Shown here one piece after another: positions 34,901-43,417 of a stretch of 64,000 bases of DNA. The stretch spans positions 6,639,001-6,703,000 of the forward strand of contig NC_091865.1 in NCBI RefSeq assembly GCF_019399895.1, in the 5' to 3' direction. The position numbers and the translations under genes were made by a program. The first letter of the stretch is position 1. The number at the start of each line of letters is the position of its first letter. The stretch comes from Cardiocondyla obscurior (taxonomy: Eukaryota; Arthropoda; Insecta; Hymenoptera; Formicidae). Below the pieces are notes generated by a model. That model had not been told where the DNA came from. It saw only the letters and a program-made list of their open reading frames with translations, and ran no database searches.

Positions 34901-36784
34901 ATAAATCACGAAATATTAACGCAACGGTAAAAATGCGGACTAAAGAAAATATCAAAGTGGTGTAATTTATCTCGGCGATATCCTCTCCGCTTACGCGAGA
35001 ATCAACAAAAATGAATGAGTCAACGAACGGAGATTGTAGATATCTTTATCGAAGATAACTTCTAAAATAATTTTTTAATCGACTGCTCGCATTTAATATT
35101 CCAGCAGATAATAACAAAGGGAGCGTGCGTTTTAAAACGCCGCTAAATCGCTCTTTTCACGGCCAGTCAGCACGTGTCGGTCAACTTAAAATACTCTTGT
35201 ACAAATGTTTGCTAAATAGTATATGCGGAATTGCTTTATTTAGCTGTTAAAAATCGCAGTTTCTCGGTGCACTTTTAAATAATCCCAGAAAGTAAATCAC
35301 TGCCAGAGAAAATAAAAGAAAAAAATAAAAAAAAAAACATGACGCAAACTGCGCTGATAGAAAAATACATTTAAATCTCAACTACAATTCTAGAATATTT
35401 CTAAAAAAGAAAAAAAAAATACAGTCGACTCAATCATTTGTTCCATTGTACATAAAATATCATAAACTCACAACTGAGATTGAATTTTTTTTCTCGCAGT
35501 ATATGCGCTGCATCACCCAACGGTGCGTTATATTCGCATTAATAGTAATCAATGCAAACAATTAGCGTTTATTACGCGAGTAGTCTCCCTCCCTTCTTTT
35601 TTCTCTCTTTCTCTCTGTCTCTCTCTTTCTCTCTGTCTCTCTCTTTCTCTCTGTTGTTCTGCCCGCGCTCTTCAACCGTTTTATTTTATCGGGTTCATAA
35701 TCAGGGCAAGATCGAGAATATTGGAACGCAGGTATTTTAACGCCGTGTCGCGTACATCCTTTTGAAGGAAAATCTGCGCAGTTGAGTACGCGAGAGCTCG
35801 ACGACGACGTTGGATTACACAAAGGGGCGCCGCGTTACCTGGCGTCCGTGTGACGTCGGCTCGACGGGTTCATCAGCGCGCGGGTAATACACGTCCACGC
35901 TGCTAAAGTCGGGCGAAATAATTGCTCATCGATCGCGAGACTTTATACGCAGGTGCGAATTTAATAATACGCCTGCCGCCTATATATTGATAGGGGACCT
36001 TCGGGCAGCATCTCGCCTTAACGCCGCTCTCTCAAGTGTAACGCGGAAGAAACTTTACACCTTTAAACGCCGACCTCTTGGCGAGGAAGATGAAACTTTT
36101 GCACGCGATATATGTATATTGTATATACATGACGAGCGTTGTAAATTTCCGTAAATTTACAAACGGGGCTGATTGAACGCCCAAGGAAACATCAAACTAT
36201 AATTGACTCGCGCAAAAAGAAAAAAAAAGAAAAAACTTGAAACAGCCAGGTGCGACTTCTTGGACAGAAATATTGTAGAATTTTCACGCGATGTGCCTGA
36301 CGTGACGTTACATAAATACATCTCCCTTTTCTCGCGAGGTTTCGTAAAATGGTCTCACGTACAAACGTGATCCAACGTATAAACAAAAAAAATTGTTTCA
36401 GGTGTTATTCGTGCAATAACGTAAGCTTGAATTACATATTAGACTGTAATAAATTAGATTAATTTAAATTAAATAAATTAAAAAATCGCAAGTTCGATAG
36501 ATTAATATTCCATAATGTTCAACGACAATTTTTTAATATTAAAAAATCTTCCGCAATGCTTCAATGTCAGACGCAGAACAGCCATAAATAATCTTAATTA
36601 CTCATATGAGTAATATTTAAACCTGAGGGGATAATCTGGAGCAGATTATTTACGCAGAAATTTTATTATTTTGTCTTTCCACTCACCCCAACGTAGAAAG
36701 AAATCCAGACACATTTCCCTCGGCGTAGAGGCTGACGATGTCGCCGAGGTGAAGGAAACTCGCAGATCCAAGAAGCTCGCCCAT
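8802..36784 (-). CDS. Itpr: inositol 1,4,5-trisphosphate receptor, complete coding region (44 exons)
   Basis: This is the ER Ca2+ release channel opened by IP3 downstream of phospholipase C; it forms homotetramers. The 44 exons with consensus sites (listed in the domain entries) sum to 8205 nt with every phase matching: 2734 residues, close to the roughly 2.7-2.8 kb-residue family size. The start is MGELLGSASFLHLGD, matching the family N-terminus; the stop TAA is at 8802-8804. Domain order is beta-trefoil suppressor, IP3-binding core, a long alpha-helical regulatory region, six membrane segments with GGGIGD filter (residues about 2532-2537), and a C-terminal zinc-finger-like motif with coiled coil. 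The count includes the 24-nt microexon at 22181 but not the three other optional exons. Introns are mostly under 400 nt except those after coding exon 1 (8.8 kb), around 18 kb and around 14.5 kb. Confidence 0.97.
11066..13329 (-). CDS. Itpr: Itpr exons 28-34: last cytosolic region before the channel
   Basis: Exons 13212-13329, 12869-13101, 12652-12790, 12205-12491, 11623-12132, 11377-11526 and 11066-11258 encode about residues 1705-2247. Landmarks are [113 protein letters not shown] and VGHNIYILCHQLAQHNKEL. This is the RIH-associated region shared with ryanodine receptors. The exon at 12205 also carries a Ser/Glu-rich variable linker (DRNKSGSSSGAEKEE). Confidence 0.96.
11327..11340. repeat. 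perfect GC palindrome in an Itpr intron
   Basis: AAAGCGCGCGCTTT is a perfect 14-nt palindrome and stands out inside AT-rich intron sequence. Confidence 0.8.
13529..14506. repeat. tandem array, three copies of a 326-bp unit
   Basis: Copies 13529-13854, 13855-14180 and 14181-14506 are exactly 326 bp apart and differ at only a handful of positions by eye. Copy 1 is the most diverged (for example TTATAGATG against TTAAAGATG). Each begins CTTTATGTGCTTA and ends near GCACATAAAAATGAATAATA. The array is AT-rich, has no terminal repeats, and lies in the Itpr intron 13330-16343. The antisense open frame in every copy is just the repeated unit. Confidence 0.95.
14507..15780 (-). other. AT-rich Itpr intron sequence
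   Basis: Very AT-rich with no exon signal. The frame of the 150-nt cassette stays open from its donor down to 15544; see the findings. Confidence 0.6.
15781..15930 (-). CDS. Itpr: candidate Itpr cassette exon at the SII position, 50 codons
   Basis: 150 nt, phase 0 at both ends and open. Acceptor TCTCGTAG precedes 15930; donor GAGCCG|GTAAAA follows 15781. The peptide begins NRFVGKDVFMLRMKNEGISE and continues acidic and Ser/Gln-rich (motifs ETESETKSE, SENRQMTQQEP). It would be inserted between DPEYGEK and GDALRNN, the same junction at which vertebrate ITPR1 carries its 40-residue SII splice insert. A second acceptor (TTTGTAG, exon from 15917) also works if the upstream exon uses an earlier donor at 16351 (TACG|GTGAAA). 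The codons are far less AT-rich than the flanks. Confidence 0.6.
16344..20104 (-). CDS. Itpr: Itpr exons 21-27: central coupling region
   Basis: Exons 19989-20104, 19733-19868, 19396-19653, 17483-17603, 17249-17391, 16526-16713 and 16344-16455 encode about residues 1347-1704. Landmarks are AGEDVLIFYNDRASFNHFVE, EIKCHSLLPLDDIV, KEAYINFLNHCYIDTEVEMK, TRQPIFVQLLHAAFNV, VDILYRPELLFP and EKLCVKVLRTLREMM, ending DPEYGEK. All junctions around the three candidate optional exons (18280, 17128, 15781) are in phase 0, so each can be skipped or included without a frameshift. Confidence 0.95.
17128..17163 (-). CDS. Itpr: candidate Itpr optional microexon, 12 codons
   Basis: 36 nt, phase 0 at both ends, encoding SDLHCAEGSNNE. 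Donor ACGAG|GTAAAGG is strong; acceptor AAATGCATAG is weaker. It lies between the exon ending VERSQSQ and the exon starting LMRLDRS, inside a patch (about 17030-17220) visibly richer in GC than the rest of this AT-rich intron. The insertion point is next to the Ser/Arg-rich segment of the coupling domain. I know of no described counterpart. Confidence 0.5.
18280..18357 (-). CDS. Itpr: candidate Itpr optional exon, 26 codons
   Basis: 78 nt, phase 0 at both ends, open, starting KHLHEARLYWNIKECDR. The donor TCTAT|GTGAGT is strong; the acceptor ACTAATAG has little pyrimidine tract, as is common for weak cassette exons. It lies in the 1.8-kb intron between the exon ending STTVQ and the exon starting TRQPIF, and is less AT-rich than the intron around it. 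A GCATGC element (Rbfox-type GCATG core on both strands) lies about 95 nt upstream at 18451-18456. Skipping restores the conserved TTVQ/TRQP junction. Confidence 0.5.
19272..19345. repeat. TA/TG/CA microsatellite-like tract
   Basis: Alternating TATATG, TGTGTATATACACA and CACATACACA blocks just downstream of an Itpr exon. Confidence 0.7.
20186..23422 (-). CDS. Itpr: Itpr exons 12-20: first part of the regulatory armadillo region
   Basis: Exons 23247-23422, 23014-23169, 22780-22930, 22558-22705, 22181-22204 (microexon), 21355-21703, 21122-21287, 20825-21041 and 20186-20727 encode about residues 704-1346. Landmarks typical of the family are CRLMLHLHVDRDPQEQVTPV, KLKIIEILQFILDVRLDYR, GGRTFLRVLLHLAMHDYPPL, EKSELWVYK, RLLRNVGVHTVVLDLL and HFVHCIETHGKHVQYLKFLQ. 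Exon 19 carries a Lys/Glu-rich linker (HGTKKKKSKEEEDE) at the place where orthologues diverge. The region couples ligand binding to the pore and receives regulatory inputs. Confidence 0.95.
22181..22204 (-). CDS. Itpr: Itpr 24-nt microexon (probably alternatively spliced)
   Basis: Acceptor TTTCAACCACAG and donor GCAG|GTAATA flank 24 nt. It starts and ends in phase 1, so the flanking exons (GDID... and EGGILRCIGDMG) join in frame with or without it. With it, the acidic DTDSEEA plus one residue is added. It lies before the KLKIIEILQFIL block, in the neighbourhood where vertebrate ITPR1 has its small SIII insert. Confidence 0.75.
23493..25266 (-). CDS. Itpr: Itpr exons 6-11: IP3-binding core
   Basis: Exons 25128-25266, 24718-24929, 24283-24609, 24063-24209, 23668-23969 and 23493-23607 encode about residues 290-703. 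The basic IP3 pocket is complete: RDRQKLLR gives Arg495, Lys499 and Arg502 (ITPR1 Arg504, Lys508, Arg511), and QQDYRKNQ gives Tyr560-Arg561-Lys562 (ITPR1 567-569). Other landmarks are FKHLATGQYLAAEVD, SLFELDPTTL and DLDFANDACKVL. The intron 24930-25127 falls where vertebrate ITPR1 has its SI splice insert; I see no extra exon in it. Exon 11 is the acidic VEVEDIDEKQENGEPR linker. Confidence 0.96.
25446..27861 (-). CDS. Itpr: Itpr exons 2-5: N-terminal suppressor (beta-trefoil) domain
   Basis: Exons 27791-27861, 27501-27616, 26875-26961 and 25446-25940 encode about residues 33-289. Family landmarks are LVDDRCVVCPEAGDL, DCLFKICPMNRYSAQKQFWK, LLHLKSNKFLTVNKRLPALL and GDKVILEPVNAGRQGLH. Exon 5 ends with the first IP3-contacting loop FLRTTGR (Arg 269 and 273 here; Arg265-Thr-Thr-Gly-Arg269 in ITPR1), followed by SKALWEVE. 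The suppressor domain lowers IP3 affinity and passes the binding signal to the channel. Exon 5 is GC-rich and strongly codon-biased, unlike the exons further 3'. Confidence 0.96.
28366..28381. repeat. GA microsatellite
   Basis: (GA)n next to an A-rich purine tract at 28331-28365. Confidence 0.85.
29306..29368. repeat. TA/TG microsatellite
   Basis: (TATATA)n with TATGTATATT interruptions. Confidence 0.85.
35602..35653. repeat. CT-rich repeat, 18-bp period
   Basis: Two full copies and one shortened copy of TCTCTCTCTTTCTCTCTG. The two overlapping plus-strand open frames here only translate the repeat. Confidence 0.85.
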
Positions 36785-36878
36785 CTTGATTTGGTCCTCA
36801 GAGTCTCTCACGGTGCCTCGAAATCGGAGAAACTCCTACGTTGGTCGCTTTAACCGAGTGAATTATTCATGGTTCTAC
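36687..36878 (-). CDS. Itpr: Itpr exon with 5' UTR and start codon
   Basis: The acceptor TTTTAG lies just above 36878, and the donor TTGGG|GTGAGT just below 36687. The start ATG is at 36784, giving MGELLGSASFLHLGD and then IVSLYAEGNVSGFLSTLG, the conserved first strands of the IP3R suppressor domain. The 94-nt leader part of the exon holds a six-codon uORF (MNNSLG) at 36850-36870. Only 36687-36784 is coding. Confidence 0.92.
36850..36870 (-). promoter_or_regulatory. Itpr: six-codon upstream ORF in the Itpr leader
   Basis: ATG at 36870 reads MNNSLG then TAA, closing 65 nt before the main start. Its context (ACC before the ATG) is a good insect initiation context. Short uORFs of this kind often damp translation of the main frame; that effect is inferred. 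Confidence 0.55.
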
Positions 36879-39800
36879 CTAAAAGAAGAAATATACAATC
36901 ATTAGAGAAAATCGAACGAAGGTGCAGATGTTCAATACAAACCGCGGAATAGTTTCCGTTCGGATTAACCGAAAAAAACACGTATACACGTATAAGAACG
37001 TTTCTTTTTCTTTCTTTTTAAGTGGAAAAATTAGCAAGCTTTCTCAAACTACAATTCCCCGAAAAAATATATTTTTGCACGAATATGCATTCCGCCACTG
37101 TTTGCTTAAAAAACGCACGTGCAAAATCGAAGAATAAAATACGAGAATACACAAACCTCGTATCGCAATTTCCAAAAAAAATTATGCAACAACAAACGTA
37201 CGCTTCATAAATAGAAATGTCCAAATATTTTTATGTCAATCTAACACTCGTAAATTCTTTCAACCTCTCATCTCGCAAGCTATGCATTTTTCGCCCGCAC
37301 TGTTCATTCTATTCGTTCTTAAATGCGCCGATACAAAGTTCGCGATTATTACGCGGAATATCGCTCCTTTAAAAAATTTATTTTGGCCGCAGAAGCAGCG
37401 CGTACGCGCTGCGACACGTAGACGCAGCCGGCGAACAAGACTTAATTGCACAATGGTGCCATAGCAAATTGCTAGATGAAGTTATCTATCTGATAGATCG
37501 GGGGACTCTAAAACCGGGTCGTGAGATTTTTCCTCTCTGGTAGAACAGAAATTCCGCGCAGCAGCTCCATTGCACGGGGACATTGTTCGAAGTTTACCGC
37601 TCGCGGCGATTAAAAGCTTTATTGACTTCCGTGTAAACGCTTTCATGATTGCCAATTTTCTTCGCGCGTACTTCTAAGATGTTAATTAGAATTTATCGCA
37701 GGGGAAAATAACATTTAATATATTCTTCACGAATATTAAAATATGCTCGTCTATTTTTTAGTCTACTTTTTTCCGACGTATGCAAATTGCACGAAAATTA
37801 TATATTAAAATTAAATAAATAATATTTTACAAAGTTAATTAAAATAATAATTTAAACGCCTTATATAAATATATATTTTTTTTTAAATAAATTTTAGTAG
37901 CGACTCTGTAACTGCAGTTTTTTAATTAAACTATCCGATAGACGTAATCCTCTCGTTCATCCGCTCGAACGATAAGATACTACGCTACTTGTTAAGTACA
38001 CAGCAAAAAGATGTGAAATCCTATCGACTACAATCATCTGGACATAATCTCTCAACAAATCGCGATATGGCCTTTCGATAAATTGATTTGCTTTAATTGA
38101 ATATCTTCGAGCAAAGGCAGACTTTGTCCGAGCTCTACTTTATAAATTAAATTGACCCTTAACCTTCGCGTCCATATAAACAGCCATAACCGTAGGCAGG
38201 AGCGTCAGGTTCATCCTCACAGAAGAAATCGATGGAAACGACGGTCTTTGATAGTGACAACCATTCGACACGACCCATTCGGCACGAAAATGCAATTTAG
38301 ATTCCGCAGAAAAGAAGTGCTGCAACCGTTCAGTCCACGACTGTGCTTCTAACAAATAAGCCTATCCACCGCCTTTATGTATCATTATCAGCGAACAAAG
38401 ACGCTTCCACCGTCTTGGCGCCGAACGATGCAGCGGTCGGACAATAAACCGGCAATTGACTATCAATATCGTCTAATAAAACCGTATCGATGCGTAGCGA
38501 AGAGGCACGCAATTTCCAGTTCACTTTACCGCTACCCGCGGGACAGAACGCTACTGTTGAACGGCGATATCTAACTACGCGCACAGCGCAAGAAGTGGTT
38601 CTTGCTCGTTTAAAATTAATTATTTTACACAAAACGGATTTCACGTTGTTAAATAAGATCCTGCTAATCGCTGCTGCGACAGGTGGAACCAGGCTCGGCA
38701 TCCCAGAGCCATCAAGTCTGAAGCTGAGGTTCAGCCTGACGCGTCACGACCCTACAATACGCCTCGCTTTAACCCCCGGATTACCGGAATGCCACCGAAA
38801 GCCATGCGCGCTGTCTAATTTCATGCGAGAGGATATCGGGTCTTCGTGAATTACGTAAGAGCACTCACGAGCGGCGACTATGAGACCCAGCTGAATTATC
38901 CTTCCTCGGAAGAACGTTTCTTACGGCTTTCAAGAGCAGCATAATTAAATTATATACCCAGCCGACGTAATTTCGTTTCATAAATAATTGATTCGACGTC
39001 GGCTCGACAACGTAAATGTAATACGATTGCGATTTACCGCGCGTTCCCGATATGCATATCGACGAGAAGAGTTCGTTGGAAGAAAATTCCCTTTTTCCAA
39101 GATTGTTGGAACACAATTATGATGCTTCAAGTCAATTGTATTTAGTCGTTGGAAATATAAAATAACTGCGGAGGTAATTTTTTTTTTTTTATATATTTTT
39201 CTTCATGCAGTGCAACGTTTTTTTCATTTAAAAATGCGATCCTTGAAACCGGCGCGCAGCCTTGAAGCTGTAACGTACGCATATGCGTCGCTAAAATATT
39301 CCCAAATGACAAAATGCATAAAAAAATCGTCCAGCTTTCGTATATCTACATATATCTTCCGCGGTGCTTTTCGCGGATTGTCCCGTCCTCGTAATTCACG
39401 CGTGACGTAAATGCAGTTACGTATTCGCCGGGCGACGTGTAACATCGCGTCGAAGCCGCCGTATCCTTAATTCGCGTCTTCGTAAACGTCATATACGCGA
39501 GCGCAGCCTTCGGCGCACGATAATTAAACTTAATTTACTTTTTTTTTTGTACCGCGGAATGTGATTTTCCAGGCAAACGAGGGAACTAATAGCTGGACGT
39601 ACTCGCGCGATTACCGATCCTGCCTGGTCTTTTTTGCCTGATTGAGACATTAAAACGTAACTCGACGCGCTTTTTTATCTCAACCCGAACTCGCGAAGAA
39701 GGAAGCGACTCGCGATATCACTAACCCTCGCAGATTCGCCGAGCGCCTTTAACCGATGCTGACTCCAGCCGAAACAGATAACAGCAGCTTTTCATTTATT

Positions 39801-40858
39801 CAAAAGCTCAGATAACTCTCATTCGCAAATAACGGCGTTCTGTCTTTTCAAGATTTATTAAAGAGCTACTGAACGGCGTCGTAAGAATCATCTGAGTTTT
39901 GGAAAAAGCGGCAATTACGTCTGTCTGAATGCCGCGTGATGAAAACCCATTGATTGGAACTCTGAATACGCGAAATCGATACTCAAATCCCTGACATCGC
40001 ATCACGTTTTTCGGAAGAAGAATAAGTGCGCTTTCATATCGCCGGACGCCTTCACCTCGCCCGAGAAAAATTCCATCCAAGAGGAAATATTTGAGAAAAG
40101 TCGTATGGATCTGCTCCCGAGACGTCGATCTCCCATTTTTAATCTCCCATCTCGCGTACGTCCGTTTCATCTTGCGCGCATATAATTTTTTTTTTCTTTT
40201 TTTTTTTTTCTGGAGGAAAACACCGCTTACGCGTTTCGAAACGTTGATTAATCGCGCCGAGCAACATTATGCAATAACAGCGTTATTAATGGAGGACGCC
40301 ACGATAATACTTCGCACGTGATATCGAAAATAAGAATCGTGTCGTCCGCAAAGAGTAGCATATTATCTCCGTTAATGCCAGCTGATTTAACACCAACGAG
40401 CGAGGACAATCTGATAAATTGGTGCAATGCGCGCCCCATTAGCTTATGCCGGATAATATTTCACACTTCGTTGAAACAACGTGCGGTTCATCTGAGGTAC
40501 GGTTCAGCCACGGTTGATCGTATTTTTCCGTGGAAAAGCGGCGCAAGGAGAGAAATGCGAAATAGAAACGCAATAATTCGATTAAGAATATCGCCTCGAT
40601 TAATTTATATTTAATGAGCACTTTGAACAAGACGCCGCTAGAGTTTACGTTTCAATTTTTTAGAAAGTTTAAATCTGCCCGGTAAAAGAAAAAAAAAAAG
40701 AGATTGGGCCGACACGCGATTCCTGGCATTCAGCAAGTGTCCGTCCACTGCTCCAGTTTTCATTGACGCGTTATCAGGAAAACTAGCGACGACCGAACAA
40801 CAACCGAACTAAGCAGCTAACATATGCGTCCGACACGCTGTGTGCGAAATGTCTTCAG

Positions 40859-40884
40859 TTTTTTTTTTTTTTTTTTTTTTTTTT
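40859..40884. repeat. poly-T, 26 nt
   Basis: Uninterrupted T run. Confidence 0.95.
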
Positions 40885-42193
40885 CCTTTTCTTGCTAAAC
40901 CCGCACATGAGAATTTCACGTACGTTTCAAGTTCGGCGGGCCTGAGGAATCACGTACGTGATAATAAACGTGTCGAAAATACCGCGGATAAACGACGGAA
41001 ATGCGCACTTTGAAACACGCTTTCCTCCATTCTCTTTCTGTCTATTCTTGAACCGAGGGTCAACAATGCAAAAAGGTAAAATTGTCGAAATGCGAGGAAT
41101 GATTTATTAAAGAAAAATAAAAAAAAGAAAAAAAAATATAATATAAGCCACGTTAACGCGTGATGATAAAAGTTAAAAGCGACGGAAAAACTTATTAATT
41201 TAAAAATATATTAATTTTTATATATATTATTTTTTATATGTAAAATAATTATATATAATATATTAATTTTTTATTATACATAAATATTCATCCAAGTATC
41301 GAACAACGAGTAAACTAAATTCGTTCATTTTAGCGTCGTTATAAAATTTTATTTTTACCTTTAATTATATCCTATTACGTAAAAAAAAAACAAAAAATAG
41401 TTTAGTACCGTTTTCTTATTTCAACAAGAATTTACATCTCAAAATCCAATCCAAAAAACTAAGAAAGAGATTACGTGCTACCTGCTGAAACGTTCGCATA
41501 AAAATTAACACGTATTAAATACACACTTATTTTCTTCGGTCTCAGACGTGAAAATATTAACACGGGAGCCGACGGACTACGAGAAAAATTAATAAGTCGA
41601 GGTGGCCGGTTCAATCGCGTCGCTGGTCCACTCGAACTTTGAAACATCTCGAGTACTTTTCTCCGCCGGGTCTTCCATACATTCAAAGTACATGTATCAA
41701 CGTTTCTAACGCGAAAAATCCAAAAAATCTTTTCGACGAGAAACTCAAGAAGAAAAAAAAAAAAAAAAAAGAGTAACAAAAACGTAAAAAAAAAAAATAA
41801 TTTACTTTTACACGTAAATTTTATACAATTACACGAATTCTCTACATCAATTGTAACTGCAGCCGCGCGTTATTTGTGTAAATTCGTTCAGTTTTTTTAC
41901 TCCAATTTTTTGTTTTTTTTTCACAGCGCAATCTTACATCTGCGAGGTGAGTAATATTTCGCGATTCGAGTGATTGATCACGCGCGGAGACCGCGAAGAT
42001 GACGCGTGACGAAAAAGCACGGTTCGGTGCACGGCGGAGCGGACGCGGGTTGTTCCCGTCGCTCTGTCGCTCGCGCCGATCGAAACGTCCCGCGTCATTA
42101 GCGAGCCCGAGCGACGGACGGCCAATGAAAGCGCCGGCACGCATCTCATTACCGATAATCGAAAGGCACCGTTCGGTGCTCGACGGCCAGAGT

Positions 42194-42220
42194 AAAAAAA
42201 AAAAAAAAAAAAAAAAAAAA
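42194..42220. repeat. poly-A, 27 nt
   Basis: Uninterrupted A run. Confidence 0.95.
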
Positions 42221-42490
42221 CGACAACGGGTGGCCTAATAAAGCGGGCCGCTTTCGGCATCATCCGCGGGAAGTATATTTTTACGCGTGCGATTTCGCCG
42301 CGAGAGGTTCTCTCTTTTATTTCTTTTATTTTCCCCTCCTCACTTCCGTCCGCGATCGAGGAGAAGGGCAGCTACGCGACAACGAGGAAACGGACACGAC
42401 GGGGCACCTCGCGCGTCACTCGCCAATGATGGAAAGCAAAAAAAAAAAAAAAGAAAAAAATAGAAGGCAATGCAAAAAGTGTTTACTCAC

Positions 42491-43060
42491 TTCCTTGTGG
42501 CGATAGCGGCGGCGGTAGTCGTTCCTCTCGCCAGCAGGCCCGGCACACCGTCGAGTCGAGACCGCTTCTGGTGCAGAGTGCGGGGATCGGGTCGTCGGGA
42601 TCGTGCAGGTGGAAAACGCCGGTGCACTTCCGTCCGCGGGTTTTGCTCGCGGTGGGCGGGCGAGCGAGCCGATCGATCGCGGGAACTCGCGGGGGCCTCT
42701 TCCCCGGCTTGATGCGACGATCGAGCGACGATGTCGTCGCTCTTCGGCGATTCGATCGCGATCGTGCCTGATCTGCGCGAGGAGGTGCAGATAAATCGAC
42801 GACGGCGATCGGCGGTCTACGTGGCGGCGCGCCGTGGTCGCGCGGCGTGCGGACGCGGATGTTCCTTTACTTTTAGAGACGCTCCCGCGTGTCTCCCCGC
42901 GGCCAGCAGCATCCGCCAAGTGTCACTGGCACGGACAGCGTACGGCGGATCGAAACGAACAAGAGTTTACTCGCGAGATGACACCCACACCGTCCGGTGG
43001 TCCCGACACGACTGACCCGTCAATGCAGTTGCTGGCAGCGACTCGCTGGCAGCGACTCGC
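42491..43060 (-). promoter_or_regulatory. Itpr: probable Itpr non-coding first exon and CpG-rich promoter
   Basis: A GC- and CpG-rich block of about 570 nt, sharply different from the flanks. Its minus-strand left end is a consensus donor (GTGAGTAAAC below 42491). It is the only such block upstream of the acceptor at 36879. A tandem duplication of GCTGGCAGCGACTC lies at 43031-43058. The open frames on both strands come from the GC content. The exact transcription start cannot be seen; I infer it lies between about 42.7 and 43.1 kb. Confidence 0.45.
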
Positions 43061-43355
43061 TGCCCGAATTATTACCTCGCGCCGCCTGGCGGAGTCGCGC
43101 GTCAGTTTTATCTAAAGTAACAGATATAATAAAACAGAGATACTTCGATGGTAATTTGCCAATGATTCTATTACCATCGAGTGACGTGCGACACAAACTT
43201 TGCACCATTGATTAAAGAAGTCACTGGCGGCGGAAACTCGACTTCTAAACACTTCCTTGCTCACTATGTACTGTCACTTTACGAGAACGTTTACGGAGCC
43301 TCGCCGGAGCTGAAATACGCCGGAATATCTCAGGTATTGATCCTCCGAGTTTATC

Positions 43356-43417
43356 AAAAAATTGGTGGATGACGCATGAATCAAAAAGCTAATTCATGTG
43401 TCACTCACCAATTTTTT
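43356..43417. repeat. inverted repeat, 26-bp stem and 10-nt loop
   Basis: Left arm 43356-43381 (starts AAAAAATTGGTG, ends CATGAAT) and right arm 43392-43417 pair with three mismatches around the 10-nt spacer CAAAAAGCTA. It could be a small snap-back element, a MITE remnant, or a hairpin RNA. It lies about 300 nt upstream of the presumed Itpr first exon. Confidence 0.8.

Larger units (their letters stand above)
27862..36686 (-). other. Itpr: Itpr intron after coding exon 1, 8.8 kb
   Basis: Bounded by donor GTGAGT (just below 36687) and acceptor TTTTCAG (just above 27861). From about 28.6 kb rightward it is CpG-rich. It contains a GA run (28366-28381), a TA/TG tract (29306-29368) and a CT repeat (35602-35653). 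I found no further exon, tRNA or mobile element that I can defend. Confidence 0.75.
36879..42490 (-). other. Itpr: probable Itpr intron within the 5' UTR
   Basis: Lies between the acceptor just above 36878 and a consensus minus-strand donor, GGAA|GTGAGTAAAC, at 42490. It is CpG-rich with long poly-T and poly-A runs (40859-40884, 42194-42220). No coding exon is visible. That it is one intron is inferred. Confidence 0.45.

Noticed and set aside
42416..43115. Arg/Ser-rich open frames on both strands
   Set aside because: They follow from the CpG-rich promoter/first-exon block; the conserved Itpr N-terminus starts at 36784, so an N-terminal extension is unlikely.
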